64,000 bases of DNA, taken from Streptomyces barringtoniae (GTDB lineage Bacteria; Actinomycetota; Actinomycetes; Streptomycetales; Streptomycetaceae). Numbering within the stretch: the stretch's first letter is position 1; each line of letters starts with the position of its first letter. The DNA lies in contig NZ_JAJHNP010000022.1 of assembly GCF_020819595.1 (NCBI RefSeq), positions 1 to 64,000 of the forward strand, given 5' to 3'. A program made the translations under genes and the position numbers. Of the stretch, positions 35,352-44,547 are shown one piece after another. The notes beneath the pieces are model-generated. The model had not been told where the DNA came from. It ran no database searches and saw nothing but the letters and a program-made list of their open reading frames with translations.

Positions 35352-35537
35352 GGCGGCCTCATCATCGCACTGCGCCTACCGGCGGCCTGTGGCAGGGCCG
35401 GGGGATCGTCCCTCATACACTGATTCCTCCCCAAACGCATCGGCTGTATGGGCGGAGTCACGTCAACTGTGTGCTTACGGTCCCCTACGGGCGGCAATAC
35501 GTATCGGTATGTCGTTCCGCGGCCAGGAGGCTGGAGC

Positions 35538-35984
35538 ATGAGCATCTGGTGGTCACTCCATCTGCGCCGCGAGGCCGCGAGCGTGCCGCTCGCCCGGCGG
35601 CTGCTGATCGGCACCATGGAGACGGCGGGCGTCGACCCGGAGATCTCCTACGACCTGTCCGTCGCCCTGACCGAGGCCTGCGCGAACGCCGTCGAGCACG
35701 GCGGGAACACGCCGCACGGCGGCACCTCGGAGGCGTACCGGGTGACCGCGTATCTCGACGGCGAGAAGTGCCGTATCGAAGTGGCGGATTCCGGGCCGGG
35801 GTTCTTCCACGCCCAGGAGCTGCGGCCCGCCCGCTCGGACGCCGAGCACGGCCGCGGGCTCTGTCTCATCCGGGAACTCGCCGACCACGTCCACATCGGC
35901 GCCAAGCCCGGCCGGGGCGGCACGGTGGTCAGCTTCGACAAGATCCTCAAGTGGACGAAGGACCCCTCGCTGCTGACTGCATAG
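35538..35984 (+). CDS. RsbW/SpoIIAB-like ATP-binding protein
   Basis: A 148-residue GHKL ATPase domain. The N box is EACANAVEHGG, the G1 box is DSGPGF and the G2 box is GRGLCLI. Such proteins act as anti-sigma or partner-switch kinases on STAS antagonists, though many Streptomyces copies have no known partner. The ATG at 35538 has AGGAGG nine bases upstream. No sigma or STAS gene adjoins it. Palindrome ATACGTAT at 35497-35504 lies in its leader. Confidence 0.88.
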   Translation: MSIWWSLHLRREAASVPLARRLLIGTMETAGVDPEISYDLSVALTEACANAVEHGGNTPHGGTSEAYRVTAYLDGEKCRIEVADSGPGFFHAQELRPARSDAEHGRGLCLIRELADHVHIGAKPGRGGTVVSFDKILKWTKDPSLLTA

Positions 35985-36044
35985 CCGGGGGTGCTTGCCG
36001 GGTGGCGCGGACGCACGAGGCGCACGGCACCTCGTGAGCCCCGC

Positions 36045-37409
36045 TCAGGCGTCCAGCACCTTCGCCAGCACCTCCAGCGCCTCCGGATACGCCCGCTCGC
36101 GGGGCGTGCCGTAGCCGACGACCAGGCCCTGCGGGCGGTGCTCGCCAGGGGCGTGCCAGTGGTCGCCGAGGGCACCCAGGGCGAGGCCCTCCGCCTCCGC
36201 GCGGCCCAGCACCTCCGCCTCGTCGGGCACGTCGATCAACGCGTGCAGCCCCGCCGCGATCCCGCGCACGCTCCGGCCCGCGCCCAGCCGGTGCAGCAAC
36301 TGGTCCCGGCGGCGCCGGTAGCGCAGCCGGCACGCGCGCACGTGCCGGTCGTACGCGTGGCTGTCGATCAGCTCGGCGAGGGCCAGCTGGCCGATGGTCT
36401 CGGTGTGGTGGTCGCTGTGCAGCTTGGCGTCGGCGACCGCGTCGACCAGGTGCGGCGGCAGCACCATCCAGCCGAGCCGGAGTGCGGGGCCGAGCGTCTT
36501 GGAGGCGGTGCCGAGATACACCACCTGGCCGGGTGCCATGCCCTGCAACGCGCCCACGGGCTGGCGGTCGTAGCGGAACTCGCCGTCGTAGTCGTCCTCG
36601 ACGATCAGCCCGCCACGCGCGCGTGCCCAGTCGGCGAGCGCCCGCCGACGCTCCGGGTGCAGGGTCACCCCGGTCGGGTACTGGTGCGCCGGCGTGACCA
36701 CCACGGCGGCGGCCTCGCCGAGCCCCTCGGGGCGCACCCCTCGCGCGTCGACGGGCGCCGGCAGGACCGTTCCGCCACCCCGCCGCACGACCTCCCGGTG
36801 GAACGGCAGTCCCGGGTCCTCCATGGCGACGGCGGCGCCGTGCAGCACGCGCGTGAGCAGCGCGAGGCCCTGGACGTATCCGGACGTGACGACGATCCGC
36901 TCCGGCGGCGCGAGGACTCCGCGCGCCCGGCCCAGATAGCCGGAGAGCGCCGTGCGCAGCTCGATCCGGCCGCGCGGGTCGCCGTAGTCGTACGCCAGTG
37001 AGGGTGCCGTCGCTATGGCCCGGCGCAGCGCGCGCAGCCAGGCCGCCGCCGGGAACGCGCCGACGTCCGGGCTGCCGGGGCGCAGATCGAAACGCGGGGC
37101 ACGCGTGCGTGCCGCCGTGCCGGGCTCCGCCGATGCGACGGGCGGCAGCTCGGCGACGCGGGTGCCCGAGCCCTGGCGCGCCGTCAGGTATCCCTCGGCG
37201 ACGAGCTGGTCGTAGGCGGCCTTGGCGGTGCCGCGCGAGATGCCGAGCTCGGTGGCGAGCCGCCGGGTGGCCGGCAGCCGGGTCCCGGGCACGAGCCGCC
37301 CGTCCCGTATGGCGTCCCTCAGGGCCCGCTCCAGGCCGGTGCGGCGCCCGTCCGCCGAGTCCGGCTCCAGATGCAGATCGACACCGACACCGGACCAGAA
37401 GTCGTTCAC
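36045..37409 (-). CDS. MocR/PdxR-type GntR-aminotransferase regulator
   Basis: A 454-residue fusion. The GntR winged helix covers about 20-90 (TRRLATELGISRGTAKAAYDQL). A class I aminotransferase domain follows with PLP-lysine motif GTASKTLGPALRLGW and DDYDGEFRYD. These regulators sense PLP or an aminated metabolite; PdxR controls vitamin B6 synthesis. No pdxST genes adjoin it, so the target is unknown. The GTG at 37409 has GGAAGG upstream. Confidence 0.93.
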   Translation of the reverse strand: MNDFWSGVGVDLHLEPDSADGRRTGLERALRDAIRDGRLVPGTRLPATRRLATELGISRGTAKAAYDQLVAEGYLTARQGSGTRVAELPPVASAEPGTAARTRAPRFDLRPGSPDVGAFPAAAWLRALRRAIATAPSLAYDYGDPRGRIELRTALSGYLGRARGVLAPPERIVVTSGYVQGLALLTRVLHGAAVAMEDPGLPFHREVVRRGGGTVLPAPVDARGVRPEGLGEAAAVVVTPAHQYPTGVTLHPERRRALADWARARGGLIVEDDYDGEFRYDRQPVGALQGMAPGQVVYLGTASKTLGPALRLGWMVLPPHLVDAVADAKLHSDHHTETIGQLALAELIDSHAYDRHVRACRLRYRRRRDQLLHRLGAGRSVRGIAAGLHALIDVPDEAEVLGRAEAEGLALGALGDHWHAPGEHRPQGLVVGYGTPRERAYPEALEVLAKVLDA

Positions 37410-37477
37410 GAGAACCTTCCCCCCAGGCACGCGAAATGGCCGGGCACCTTCCCGGTACCCGGCCATTGAAACCCAGA

Positions 37478-38962
37478 TCAGCCCTTCAGCGCGGCCATCC
37501 ACGCCTCGACCTCGTCGGAACGGCGCGGCAGGCCCGCCGAGAGGTTCCTGTTGCCGTCCTCGGTGACGAGGATGTCGTCCTCGATCCGGACGCCGATGCC
37601 CCGGTACTCCTCCGGCACGGTCAGGTCGTCGGCCTGGAAGTACAGGCCCGGCTCGACCGTCAGCACCATGCCGGGCTCCAGGACACCCTCCACGTACGTC
37701 TCGGTCCGCGCGGCGGCGCAGTCGTGGACGTCCATGCCGAGCATGTGTCCGGTGCCGTGCAGGGTCCAGCGGCGCTGCAGGCCCAGCTCCAGGACGCGCT
37801 CCACCGGGCCCTCGACCAGGCCCCACTCGACGAGCCTCTCGGCGAGCACGCGCTGGGCGGCGTCGTGGAAGTCGCGGTACTTGGCGCCCGGCTTCACGGC
37901 CGCGATACCGGCCTCCTGGGCCTCGTACACGGCGTCGTAGATCTTCTTCTGGATCTCGCTGTACGTGCCGTTGACCGGCAGCGTGCGCGTGACGTCGGCG
38001 GTGTAGAGGGTGTGGGTCTCCACGCCCGCGTCCAGCAGGAGCAGGTCGCCGGAGCGGACCGGGCCGTCGTTGCGGACCCAGTGCAGGGTGCAGGCGTGCG
38101 GGCCGGACGCGCAGATGGAGCCGTAGCCGACGTCGTTGCCCTCCACGCGAGCGCGGAGGAAGAACGTGCCCTCGATGTAGCGCTCGGAGGTGGCCTCGGC
38201 CTTGTCGAGGACCTTCACGACGTCCTCGAAGCCGCGGACGGTGGAGTCGACGGCCTTCTGCAGCTCGCCGATCTCGAACCCGTCCTTGACCAGCCGGGCC
38301 TCGGAGAGGAAGACGCGCAGCTCCTCGTCGCGCTCGGCGGTGACCTTGTCGGTCAGCGCGGCCTCGATGCCGGCGTCGTAGCCGCGCACGACGCGCACCG
38401 GGCCGGTGGCCTCGCGCAGCTTGTCGGCCAGCTCGCGCACGTCGGCGGCCGGGATGCCGTACAGCGCCTCGGACTCGGCGAGGGAGTGGCGGCGGCCGAC
38501 CCACAGCTCGCCCTGGCCGGAGAGCCAGAACTCGCCGTTCTCGCGGTCGGAGCGGGGCAGGAGGTAGATCGTTTCCTCGTGGCCGCCGTCCTTGGGCTCC
38601 AGCACCAGGACGCCGTCCTCGGTCTGGTTGCCGGTGAGGTACGCGTACTCGACGGAGGAGCGGAAGGGGTACTCGGTGTCGTTCGAGCGGGTCTTCAGGT
38701 TGCCCGCCGGGATCACCAGGCGCTCGCCCGGGAATCGTGCGGACAGCGCGGCGCGGCGGCGGGCGGTCTCGGCGGCCTGCGGGATCGCCTGCAGATCACG
38801 CAGCTCGGTGTCGGCCCAGCCGGACTTCATGTTCTCGGCCAGCTCGTCGGAGACGCCCGGGTACAGGCCGTTCTTCCGCTGCTTGATGGGCTCCTCGGAC
38901 TCGGTCTCCGGGCCCTCTGCGGTAGCAGAGTCGGGCACAGCCGGGTTGAGCTCGTCGGACAC
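37478..38962 (-). CDS. pepP: Xaa-Pro aminopeptidase (aminopeptidase P)
   Basis: A 494-residue M24B peptidase that removes N-terminal residues preceding proline. The N-terminal AMP_N domain is followed by the pita-bread fold. Metal ligands are in LLLLDAG and TADVTRT (Asp), HGTGHMLGMDVHD (His), VEPGLY (Glu) and RIEDDILVTEDG (Glu). The GTG at 38962 has GAGGAGG upstream. It is the same orientation as the MocR gene but 68 bp separates them. Confidence 0.95.
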   Translation of the reverse strand: MSDELNPAVPDSATAEGPETESEEPIKQRKNGLYPGVSDELAENMKSGWADTELRDLQAIPQAAETARRRAALSARFPGERLVIPAGNLKTRSNDTEYPFRSSVEYAYLTGNQTEDGVLVLEPKDGGHEETIYLLPRSDRENGEFWLSGQGELWVGRRHSLAESEALYGIPAADVRELADKLREATGPVRVVRGYDAGIEAALTDKVTAERDEELRVFLSEARLVKDGFEIGELQKAVDSTVRGFEDVVKVLDKAEATSERYIEGTFFLRARVEGNDVGYGSICASGPHACTLHWVRNDGPVRSGDLLLLDAGVETHTLYTADVTRTLPVNGTYSEIQKKIYDAVYEAQEAGIAAVKPGAKYRDFHDAAQRVLAERLVEWGLVEGPVERVLELGLQRRWTLHGTGHMLGMDVHDCAAARTETYVEGVLEPGMVLTVEPGLYFQADDLTVPEEYRGIGVRIEDDILVTEDGNRNLSAGLPRRSDEVEAWMAALKG

Positions 38963-39118
38963 GTGATCCTCCTCGATACGCCATGTGATCTCCCCCGGGA
39001 CCCGCGCGCTCCTGCTTGTGGCCGAGCGGGGGCCTCCATCATCGTACGGTCGTACCGCGGGCGGACCGGGGTCGGATGACCTGTTATGCCCGCTCATGCC
39101 AGCCCCCGGGGCGCCGGC

Positions 39119-40516
39119 TCAGTCGAAGCGGGCCGCCAGCACCACCACGTCCTCCTCGCTGTCGGCCTCGTCCAGACCGTCCGGCAGGACGGTGCGCAGG
39201 ACGTGGTCGGCGACGGCGCCGGGGTCGTGGCGCAGCGCGCGCGGGATGCTCGCGGCGGCCGTGTGCAGGCGGGCGAAGGCGCGGTCCGTCGGGTCGCCGG
39301 TACGGTGCAGCAGCCCGTCGGTGTAGAGCAGGACCGTCTCCCCGGCCTCGGCCTGGAACTCGACGCTCGGCGCCTCCCAGCAGGCGAGCATGCCGAGCGG
39401 CGCGGAGACGGAGGTCTCGGCGAACTCGGTGCGCCGCTCGCCGATCAGCAGCGGCGGGCTGTGTCCGGCGCCGGCCAGGGTGATCTTGCGCAGGGCGGGC
39501 TCGCAGTAGGCGAACAGGGCGGTGGCCGAGCGGGCGGGTTCGGTCAGCCGCAGCAGCAGCTCCAGGTCGGACAGGACGGCGACCGGGTCCTCCCCCTCCA
39601 TCACGGCGTACGCGCGCATGCTGGCGCGCAGCCGGCCCATCGCGGCCACGGCGCTCGGGCCGGAGCCGGTGACCGAGCCGACCGACAGGCCGAGCGCGGC
39701 GTCCGGCAGCGGCAGCGCGTCGTACCAGTCGCCGCCGCCGCGCGGGCCGGTGCGGTGCCGGGCGGCGAGCTGGACGCCGGGCACGCGGGGCAGCCGGGTG
39801 GGCAGCAGTTCCTCGGTGATGGTCGCCACGCGCGCGCGGGTGCGTTCCACCTCCAGCAGGCGGGCGAGGTGCTCGGTGGCGAACCGGACGTAGAGGCCGG
39901 CCAGGTGGCGCCGGCGCTCGTCGGGTTCGGCCGGCTCGTCGTAGAGCCAGACGGCGGCGCCGAGGCGGCCGGCGGAGTCGGTGGCGAGGGGCAGTGCGTA
40001 GCTGGCGGCGTAGCCGAGGCGGGCGGCCACCTCCCGGTGCCGGGGGTCGAGGCCCTCCTCGGCGAGCAGGTCGGGGTGGACGATCTCGGTGGCCGTGCCG
40101 GTGTCGTACGGCAGCGCGCCGGGCGGGACGGTCTCGATGTGGCCGAGGTCGGCCCGGCCGAGTCCGAGGCCGAGGGTGGTGCGGGGGCCGAGTCCGTCGC
40201 CGGGTTCCAGGGCGACCAGGCCGCGGCGGGCGCCGACGAGGGCGGCTCCGGCGCGCAGGAGTTCGTGGAGGGCCGGTTCCAGAGCGTTCGTGCGGGACAG
40301 GCGCTCGGTCAGTTCGTGGAGGGTCGTGAGGTCCGAGACCCAGCCGGCCAGCCGGTCCTGGAGGAGGGCGCCGGGCGCGGGGGTGTTCGGGGCGGGGACG
40401 GGAGCGGTGTCCGGGCAGGGACCGGCGCCGACGGCGGGGGGAGTGGGCGCAGTGTGTGCGGGCGTCGGAACCGCTGGATCGATTCCAGCCACTTTCGGAG
40501 GGTGCGGGGCGTTCAT
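39119..40516 (-). CDS. GAF-SpoIIE PP2C-type serine phosphatase
   Basis: A 465-residue regulator. A Pro-rich N-terminus (1-50) is followed by a GAF sensor domain (about 60-215) and a SpoIIE/RsbU PP2C phosphatase domain (about 235-465). The phosphatase shows GGDWYDALPL, the SVTGSGPSAVAAM segment, GAGHSPPLL and LLYTDGLLHRT. The GSVTGSG site normally reads GDVxGHG, so one metal aspartate is replaced by Ser and activity may be altered. It would oppose RsbW-like kinases in partner switching; two of those lie within 6 kb. Confidence 0.9.
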   Translation of the reverse strand: MNAPHPPKVAGIDPAVPTPAHTAPTPPAVGAGPCPDTAPVPAPNTPAPGALLQDRLAGWVSDLTTLHELTERLSRTNALEPALHELLRAGAALVGARRGLVALEPGDGLGPRTTLGLGLGRADLGHIETVPPGALPYDTGTATEIVHPDLLAEEGLDPRHREVAARLGYAASYALPLATDSAGRLGAAVWLYDEPAEPDERRRHLAGLYVRFATEHLARLLEVERTRARVATITEELLPTRLPRVPGVQLAARHRTGPRGGGDWYDALPLPDAALGLSVGSVTGSGPSAVAAMGRLRASMRAYAVMEGEDPVAVLSDLELLLRLTEPARSATALFAYCEPALRKITLAGAGHSPPLLIGERRTEFAETSVSAPLGMLACWEAPSVEFQAEAGETVLLYTDGLLHRTGDPTDRAFARLHTAAASIPRALRHDPGAVADHVLRTVLPDGLDEADSEEDVVVLAARFD

Positions 40517-41126
40517 GGCGTCCGGCCTTCAGACCGGTGCGTATTGCTGAAAAGCATCGCAAACCCCCATGTCATTCTGCGCCGCTAGCAGTGTCTCCAC
40601 ATGTACACGCACTCGTGAGGGGATGTCCAGCATTGTCCTGCGGGGATTCCTGGTGTCCATGAGTCGGACGAGGTTTCCCTCGAACCCCTTGCCTTACTGC
40701 CAAGTTGGCTGAAAACTGCACCAGGTATCGGTCCATTGCGGTCGACTGGCCTTGCTCCACGCAGCGTCACAGCGGTCGTGATGGGTACGTACTCGGTGAA
40801 GGCCAGGGGTGGTTGGGGACCACCCGGAACCTGGCGACGGACCCGGGCGTCATAGCCACCGACGGCCGAGCCCCATCCTCCCTGGCGGAGGCGGAGAGAA
40901 ATACGCGCGACGGCAAAACGCCATACTTCGCCACCCCCGCGCCGCAACCGTGCCTTTGAAAGACGCACTATGGACGCGGACGCGGCCCATGCTCGACCCC
41001 TTGGGGTTCCCCCTGCCGTACGCAGGGGCGTGATGCGCCAACAGGTACGCACAGTGAAGTGATCGACACATGATGTGATGTGGACCACGGTGTTGCCAGC
41101 GGTGCAACGGAAAGGAACGAGCGCTC
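40517..41126. other. intergenic region between phosphatase and Prim-Pol-like genes
   Basis: 610 bp with no convincing gene. A bulged hairpin at 40802-40835 (outer stem GCCAGG/CCTGGC, inner stem GGTGGT/ACCACC, loop TGGGG) stands out. The rest looks like two divergent promoter regions. Confidence 0.5.
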
Positions 41127-41792
41127 ATGCGCGAGATCCTCGGAAGGCGACGCAGGCTCCTGTCCAGGCGGAACGACGGGAGGCCTGAGCTGATCAGCGC
41201 GGCCCTGACCTTCGCGACCGAATGGCAGTGGCCCGTACTCCCGGGCGTGGCCCCGGACCCGCAGGGCCGGGCCCGCTGCGGCTGCCCGGACCCGGAGTGC
41301 ACGGTGCCCGGTGCGCACCCCTTCGACCCCGGTCTGCTCGCCGCCACGACCGACGCCCGCATGGTGCGCTGGTGGTGGGCCAACCGGCCGAGCGCGCCGA
41401 TCATCCTGGCCACCGGGGGCAAGGCGCCCTGCGCGGTCAGCCTGCCGGCGCTCGCCGCCTCCCGCGCCCTCGCCCTGCTCGACCGGCGGGGCATGCGCCT
41501 CGGCCCGGTGATCGCCTCGCCGACCCGCTGGGCGCTGCTGGTGAAGCCGTACTCCATGGAGCAGTTGGGCGAACTGCTCTACGCCAAGGACTTCGTCCCC
41601 GGCTCCCTGCGCTTCCACGGCGAGGGCGGCTACCTCGCCCTGCCCCCGACCGAGACCGGCCAGGGCACCGTCCGCTGGGAGCGCGCTCCGCTGCCCGGTT
41701 CGTCCTCACCCTGGGTGCCCGATGTGGAGGCCGTGGTGGACGCCGTGGTCGACGCCCTCACTCGTACGGGTGTGAGCGCGCCCGAGTTGTAG
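41127..41792 (+). CDS. Prim-Pol-like (bifunctional DNA primase/polymerase N-terminal) protein
   Basis: A 221-residue protein with the general pattern of the primase-polymerase domain: WPVLPGVAPD, the Cys/His stretch CGCPDPECTVPGAHPFD, a WWANRPSAPIILATGG segment and an FHGEGGYLALPPT element. The usual catalytic DxD is not evident, so it may be a non-catalytic, domesticated relative. The ATG at 41127 follows AAGGAA. It stands alone. A fuller Prim-Pol homolog lies at 48481-49359. Confidence 0.78.
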   Translation: MREILGRRRRLLSRRNDGRPELISAALTFATEWQWPVLPGVAPDPQGRARCGCPDPECTVPGAHPFDPGLLAATTDARMVRWWWANRPSAPIILATGGKAPCAVSLPALAASRALALLDRRGMRLGPVIASPTRWALLVKPYSMEQLGELLYAKDFVPGSLRFHGEGGYLALPPTETGQGTVRWERAPLPGSSSPWVPDVEAVVDAVVDALTRTGVSAPEL

Positions 41793-41846
41793 TGGTGTCG
41801 GGCGTGGGCGGGGCCGCGAGCCGCGTCGGCTCGTTATCTTCCGCAC

Positions 41847-42662
41847 ATGCTGCGAATGTCTGGGGGACATGGCCGCCGGTACTCCGGGGGGCCATCGGGG
41901 CGGCACGGCCGCCGATCGGTGCGGGGTGCGGCGCGGTCGTCGGGGGTGGGGCCGACCGCGGCGAGCGTGCCGGACTCCCGGAAGCTGCGGCTGCTCGCGC
42001 TCCTGGGTGCCGTGACGGCCGCGGTCGCGCTGCCGCTCGCCGTGGCGTCCGCCGGGCAGGTGGGCGGGGCGGGCGGACACGCGGGGACCGGGAAGGCTCG
42101 GGACGCCGTACGGGCCGCTGGGCGTGAGGGCGCTTCGGGGCGCGCCTTCGAGAACACCTCGGGACGCGCCTCCGGGGGCGACGAGGCCGCCGGGGGCGAG
42201 CCGGGCTCCGGGCGGGGCGAGGGGGGCTCCGGGCCGGAGGACGCCAAGCTGCCCTCGCTCGGCCGGTCCCCCCGGCTGCTCGAACTGGGCCTGGGCACCG
42301 CCATGCGGTGCGGTCCCCAGCTCACCTCCCCCGACGGCATCGAGGCGCAGACCTGCGTCCTGTCGCAGGACACCGACACCTGGGCCCGCACCTACTACCG
42401 CAACTCCACCGGCAAGTCGCTGGACGCCGTGCTCAGCCTGATGGGTCCGGGCGGCCACAGCCTGGAGATCCGCTGCGTCACGGGCGGCGACGACGAGCCC
42501 GCCACCTGCGAGACGCCCCGTGAACGCAGCCGGGGCGGCATGGACGCCTACACGGCCGTCACCGAGTTCGCCACGCGCGGGGCCGACGGCAGGCTGCTGC
42601 TGCGCTCGGGCAGCGACTCCCCGCACACCGACGGCAACTCACGTATCGATAACAAGAGTTAA
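41847..42662 (+). CDS. hypothetical secreted or membrane-anchored protein
   Basis: A 271-residue protein of no family I recognise. A basic N-terminus of about 45 residues precedes one hydrophobic helix (LRLLALLGAVTAAVALPLAVASA). A Gly/Ser/Glu-rich linker (75-130) leads to a folded C-terminal domain with four cysteines (AMRCGPQ, AQTCVLS, EIRCVTG, PATCETP), probably two disulfides outside the cell. The ATG at 41847 lacks a strong ribosome binding site. Confidence 0.75.
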   Translation: MLRMSGGHGRRYSGGPSGRHGRRSVRGAARSSGVGPTAASVPDSRKLRLLALLGAVTAAVALPLAVASAGQVGGAGGHAGTGKARDAVRAAGREGASGRAFENTSGRASGGDEAAGGEPGSGRGEGGSGPEDAKLPSLGRSPRLLELGLGTAMRCGPQLTSPDGIEAQTCVLSQDTDTWARTYYRNSTGKSLDAVLSLMGPGGHSLEIRCVTGGDDEPATCETPRERSRGGMDAYTAVTEFATRGADGRLLLRSGSDSPHTDGNSRIDNKS

Positions 42663-42716
42663 CGGTGGTTGACGCTCCGCGACGCGCTGTCCACGTCGTA
42701 CGCGGGCATGGAAAGA

Positions 42717-42754
42717 CCCGGTTGCTGGCGACGGGGGATGCACCAGCAACCGGG
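42717..42754. terminator. strong hairpin between convergent genes
   Basis: CCCGGTTGCTGG and CCAGCAACCGGG form a perfect 12-bp stem around a 14-base loop. It lies between the secreted-protein gene and the convergent SEC-C gene and could terminate both. Confidence 0.75.
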
Positions 42755-42916
42755 CTACTGGAACGGTAACAAGAGATCGGCGGTTCGCAAATTCCGGCTG
42801 GGGCATTCGGCCACCGATTTCCCTGTTACCAGGGGGAGTTGTGACAGGAGTCACCTGTTTCGCCGGCCGTGCGCGCGCCTTACCGACCGTTCAGTAGTCA
42901 GACGCGCGCGGCGGCG

Positions 42917-43882
42917 TCAGCTGAGCGTGACCTGCCGGTTGGTCAGTCCGCCACGCGCCCGGCGCTCGTCCACGGTGAGCGGCTCGGTGACGGCCAGGGC
43001 GGCGGCGAGGCGCTCGGCGAACTCGGCGGCAGGCTTCTCCACGTCGTCCGCCGTGACCCCGCTCGGCAGGTCCCAGACCGGCACGGTGAGGCCGTGAGCA
43101 CGGAAGGAGCCCACGAGCCGGGTGCCCTCGCCCAGGCGGGAACGGCCCGCCGCGTGCAGCCGCGCGAGAGCGTCCAGAAGCTGCTCCTCCGGATGCGGCA
43201 TCACCCAGCGCAGGTGGTTCTTCTCCGGGGTCTCGCACCAGTACGCGGCGTCCACACCGCTCAGTCTGGCCGTCGGGATGGCGGCGTCGTTGGCCCGCTC
43301 CAGGGAGGCGGTCACCTCGGGCGTGGCGTTCTCCGCGTCCGGCACCCAGAACTCGAAGCCGCTGTGCACGACCGGCTCGAACGGCGCCTGGAGGTCGAGC
43401 ACGTCCTGCAGCCGCGGACCGCCGGCCGGGGCTCGGCGGCCCTGCACCGGGGTGCCGGGCTCGGCCTGCAGGGCGCGCTGGAGGGTGTCGGCGAGGTCGC
43501 GGCTGAGGTCACCGGACGCCGTGTCGTTCTGCAGGCCGAGCAGGACCGAGCCGTCGTCGCGGCGCAGCGCGGGCCAGGCCATCGGCAGCACCGTGGCCAG
43601 CGTGACCGACGGGACGCCCTCGGGCAGGCCGTCCTTGAGGGTCAGCTCGACCGTCGCGGCCGGCACCAGTTCGCGCAGCGCCACCCAGTCGCACTCGCCG
43701 GGCAGCCCCTCGAACGGGCGGTGCACCAGCTCCGTCACCGCGTGTGCCGCGGCCCGGCCGTGACACGCCTTGTAGCGCCGGCCGCTGCCGCAGGGGCAGG
43801 GCTCGCGGGCGCCGACAACCGGGACCTCCGCATCGCTGAGCTGCGGCCGCTCGGCCTTTGTCTGGGGTCGCTTCTTGGCCAT
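42917..43882 (-). CDS. DUF5926 family protein with SEC-C zinc motif
   Basis: A 321-residue cytoplasmic protein. Near the N-terminus is a SEC-C motif (PCPCGSGRRYKACHG, about 28-42), a zinc knuckle like the SecA C-terminus. The remaining 280 residues form a conserved actinobacterial domain of unknown function. The ATG at 43882 opens MAKKRPQTKAERP. Two exact DnaA boxes lie 76-125 bp upstream. Confidence 0.88.
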   Translation of the reverse strand: MAKKRPQTKAERPQLSDAEVPVVGAREPCPCGSGRRYKACHGRAAAHAVTELVHRPFEGLPGECDWVALRELVPAATVELTLKDGLPEGVPSVTLATVLPMAWPALRRDDGSVLLGLQNDTASGDLSRDLADTLQRALQAEPGTPVQGRRAPAGGPRLQDVLDLQAPFEPVVHSGFEFWVPDAENATPEVTASLERANDAAIPTARLSGVDAAYWCETPEKNHLRWVMPHPEEQLLDALARLHAAGRSRLGEGTRLVGSFRAHGLTVPVWDLPSGVTADDVEKPAAEFAERLAAALAVTEPLTVDERRARGGLTNRQVTLS

Positions 43883-43957
43883 CGTGGGTGTCTCCCGGTT
43901 ACGGCTCTTCTCGTACGGGCGCGAGCCTAGCCGTTCAGGCCATGACCGGCTGGAACC

Positions 43958-44007
43958 TGTGGACAACGCACGCCCACACGACGCCAACGGTGTGAACCTG
44001 TGGACAA
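43958..44007 (-). other. DnaA-box pair C
   Basis: Two exact TGTGGACAA boxes (43958-43966 and 43999-44007), each inside the 14-bp direct repeat AACCTGTGGACAAC, lie 41 bp apart, close to four helical turns. They are on the same strand and upstream of the SEC-C gene. Confidence 0.75.
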
Positions 44008-44196
44008 CTTCGGGGTGCCCTGCGGCTCGGTCGTGCTCCTGCCGACGGCGGTGCTCGACCGGCGGGGCGGTTCGTGACCGGCGGGGCGGTTCTTGACGGC
44101 GGTTCAGTCCACGACTTCGGTGCGGTGCACGACCGCCCGGTGCAGCCCTCGCACGCCGGTCCTGGCCTTTGTCCGTCGGCTGAGTGGACGGGTCCC

Positions 44197-44274
44197 CGTC
44201 CGTCGGCGCGTCTCCCGGTCTCCGTCCGTCGGTGCGTCTCCCGGTCTCCGTCCGGCGGTGCGGGCCTCGGATTC
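44197..44274. repeat. 26-bp degenerate tandem repeat
   Basis: Three units beginning CGTCCGTCGG or CGTCCGGCGG at 44197, 44223 and 44249. The first two differ by one base and the third is diverged. Confidence 0.7.
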
Positions 44275-44318
44275 CGCCCGCCGGACCCGGCTCCCGGTCT
44301 CCGCCGGTCGGTGGGGCC

Positions 44319-44547
44319 CTCGGGCTCCATCCGCAGGCCGAGGTCCTCGACCGCTTCCACCGACCCGGGGTTCTCCACGGCGTGGCTCAGGCCCTGGACC
44401 GCGCTCGTCGTCGGCCCGGCTCGTCCACCGTGTGCGTCGGTGCTGCCCCTCTTGTCCCGTCCGCCGGTTCAGGTCCTCGGGCTCCAGCCGCAGGTCCAGG
44501 TTCTCGACCGCGTCCGCCGAGCTGGGGGGTTCTCTGCCGTGTGGCTC
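44319..44547. repeat. dispersed ~70-bp direct repeat
   Basis: 44319-44388 and 44476-44547 share the same order of elements: CTCGGGCTCCA, CCGCAGG, TCGACCG, TTCTC and GTGGCTC, with roughly four of five bases identical. The spacing is 157 bp. Confidence 0.65.

Noticed and set aside
44197..44274. CRISPR array
   Set aside because: The 26-bp units are head to tail with no spacers, and no cas genes are present.
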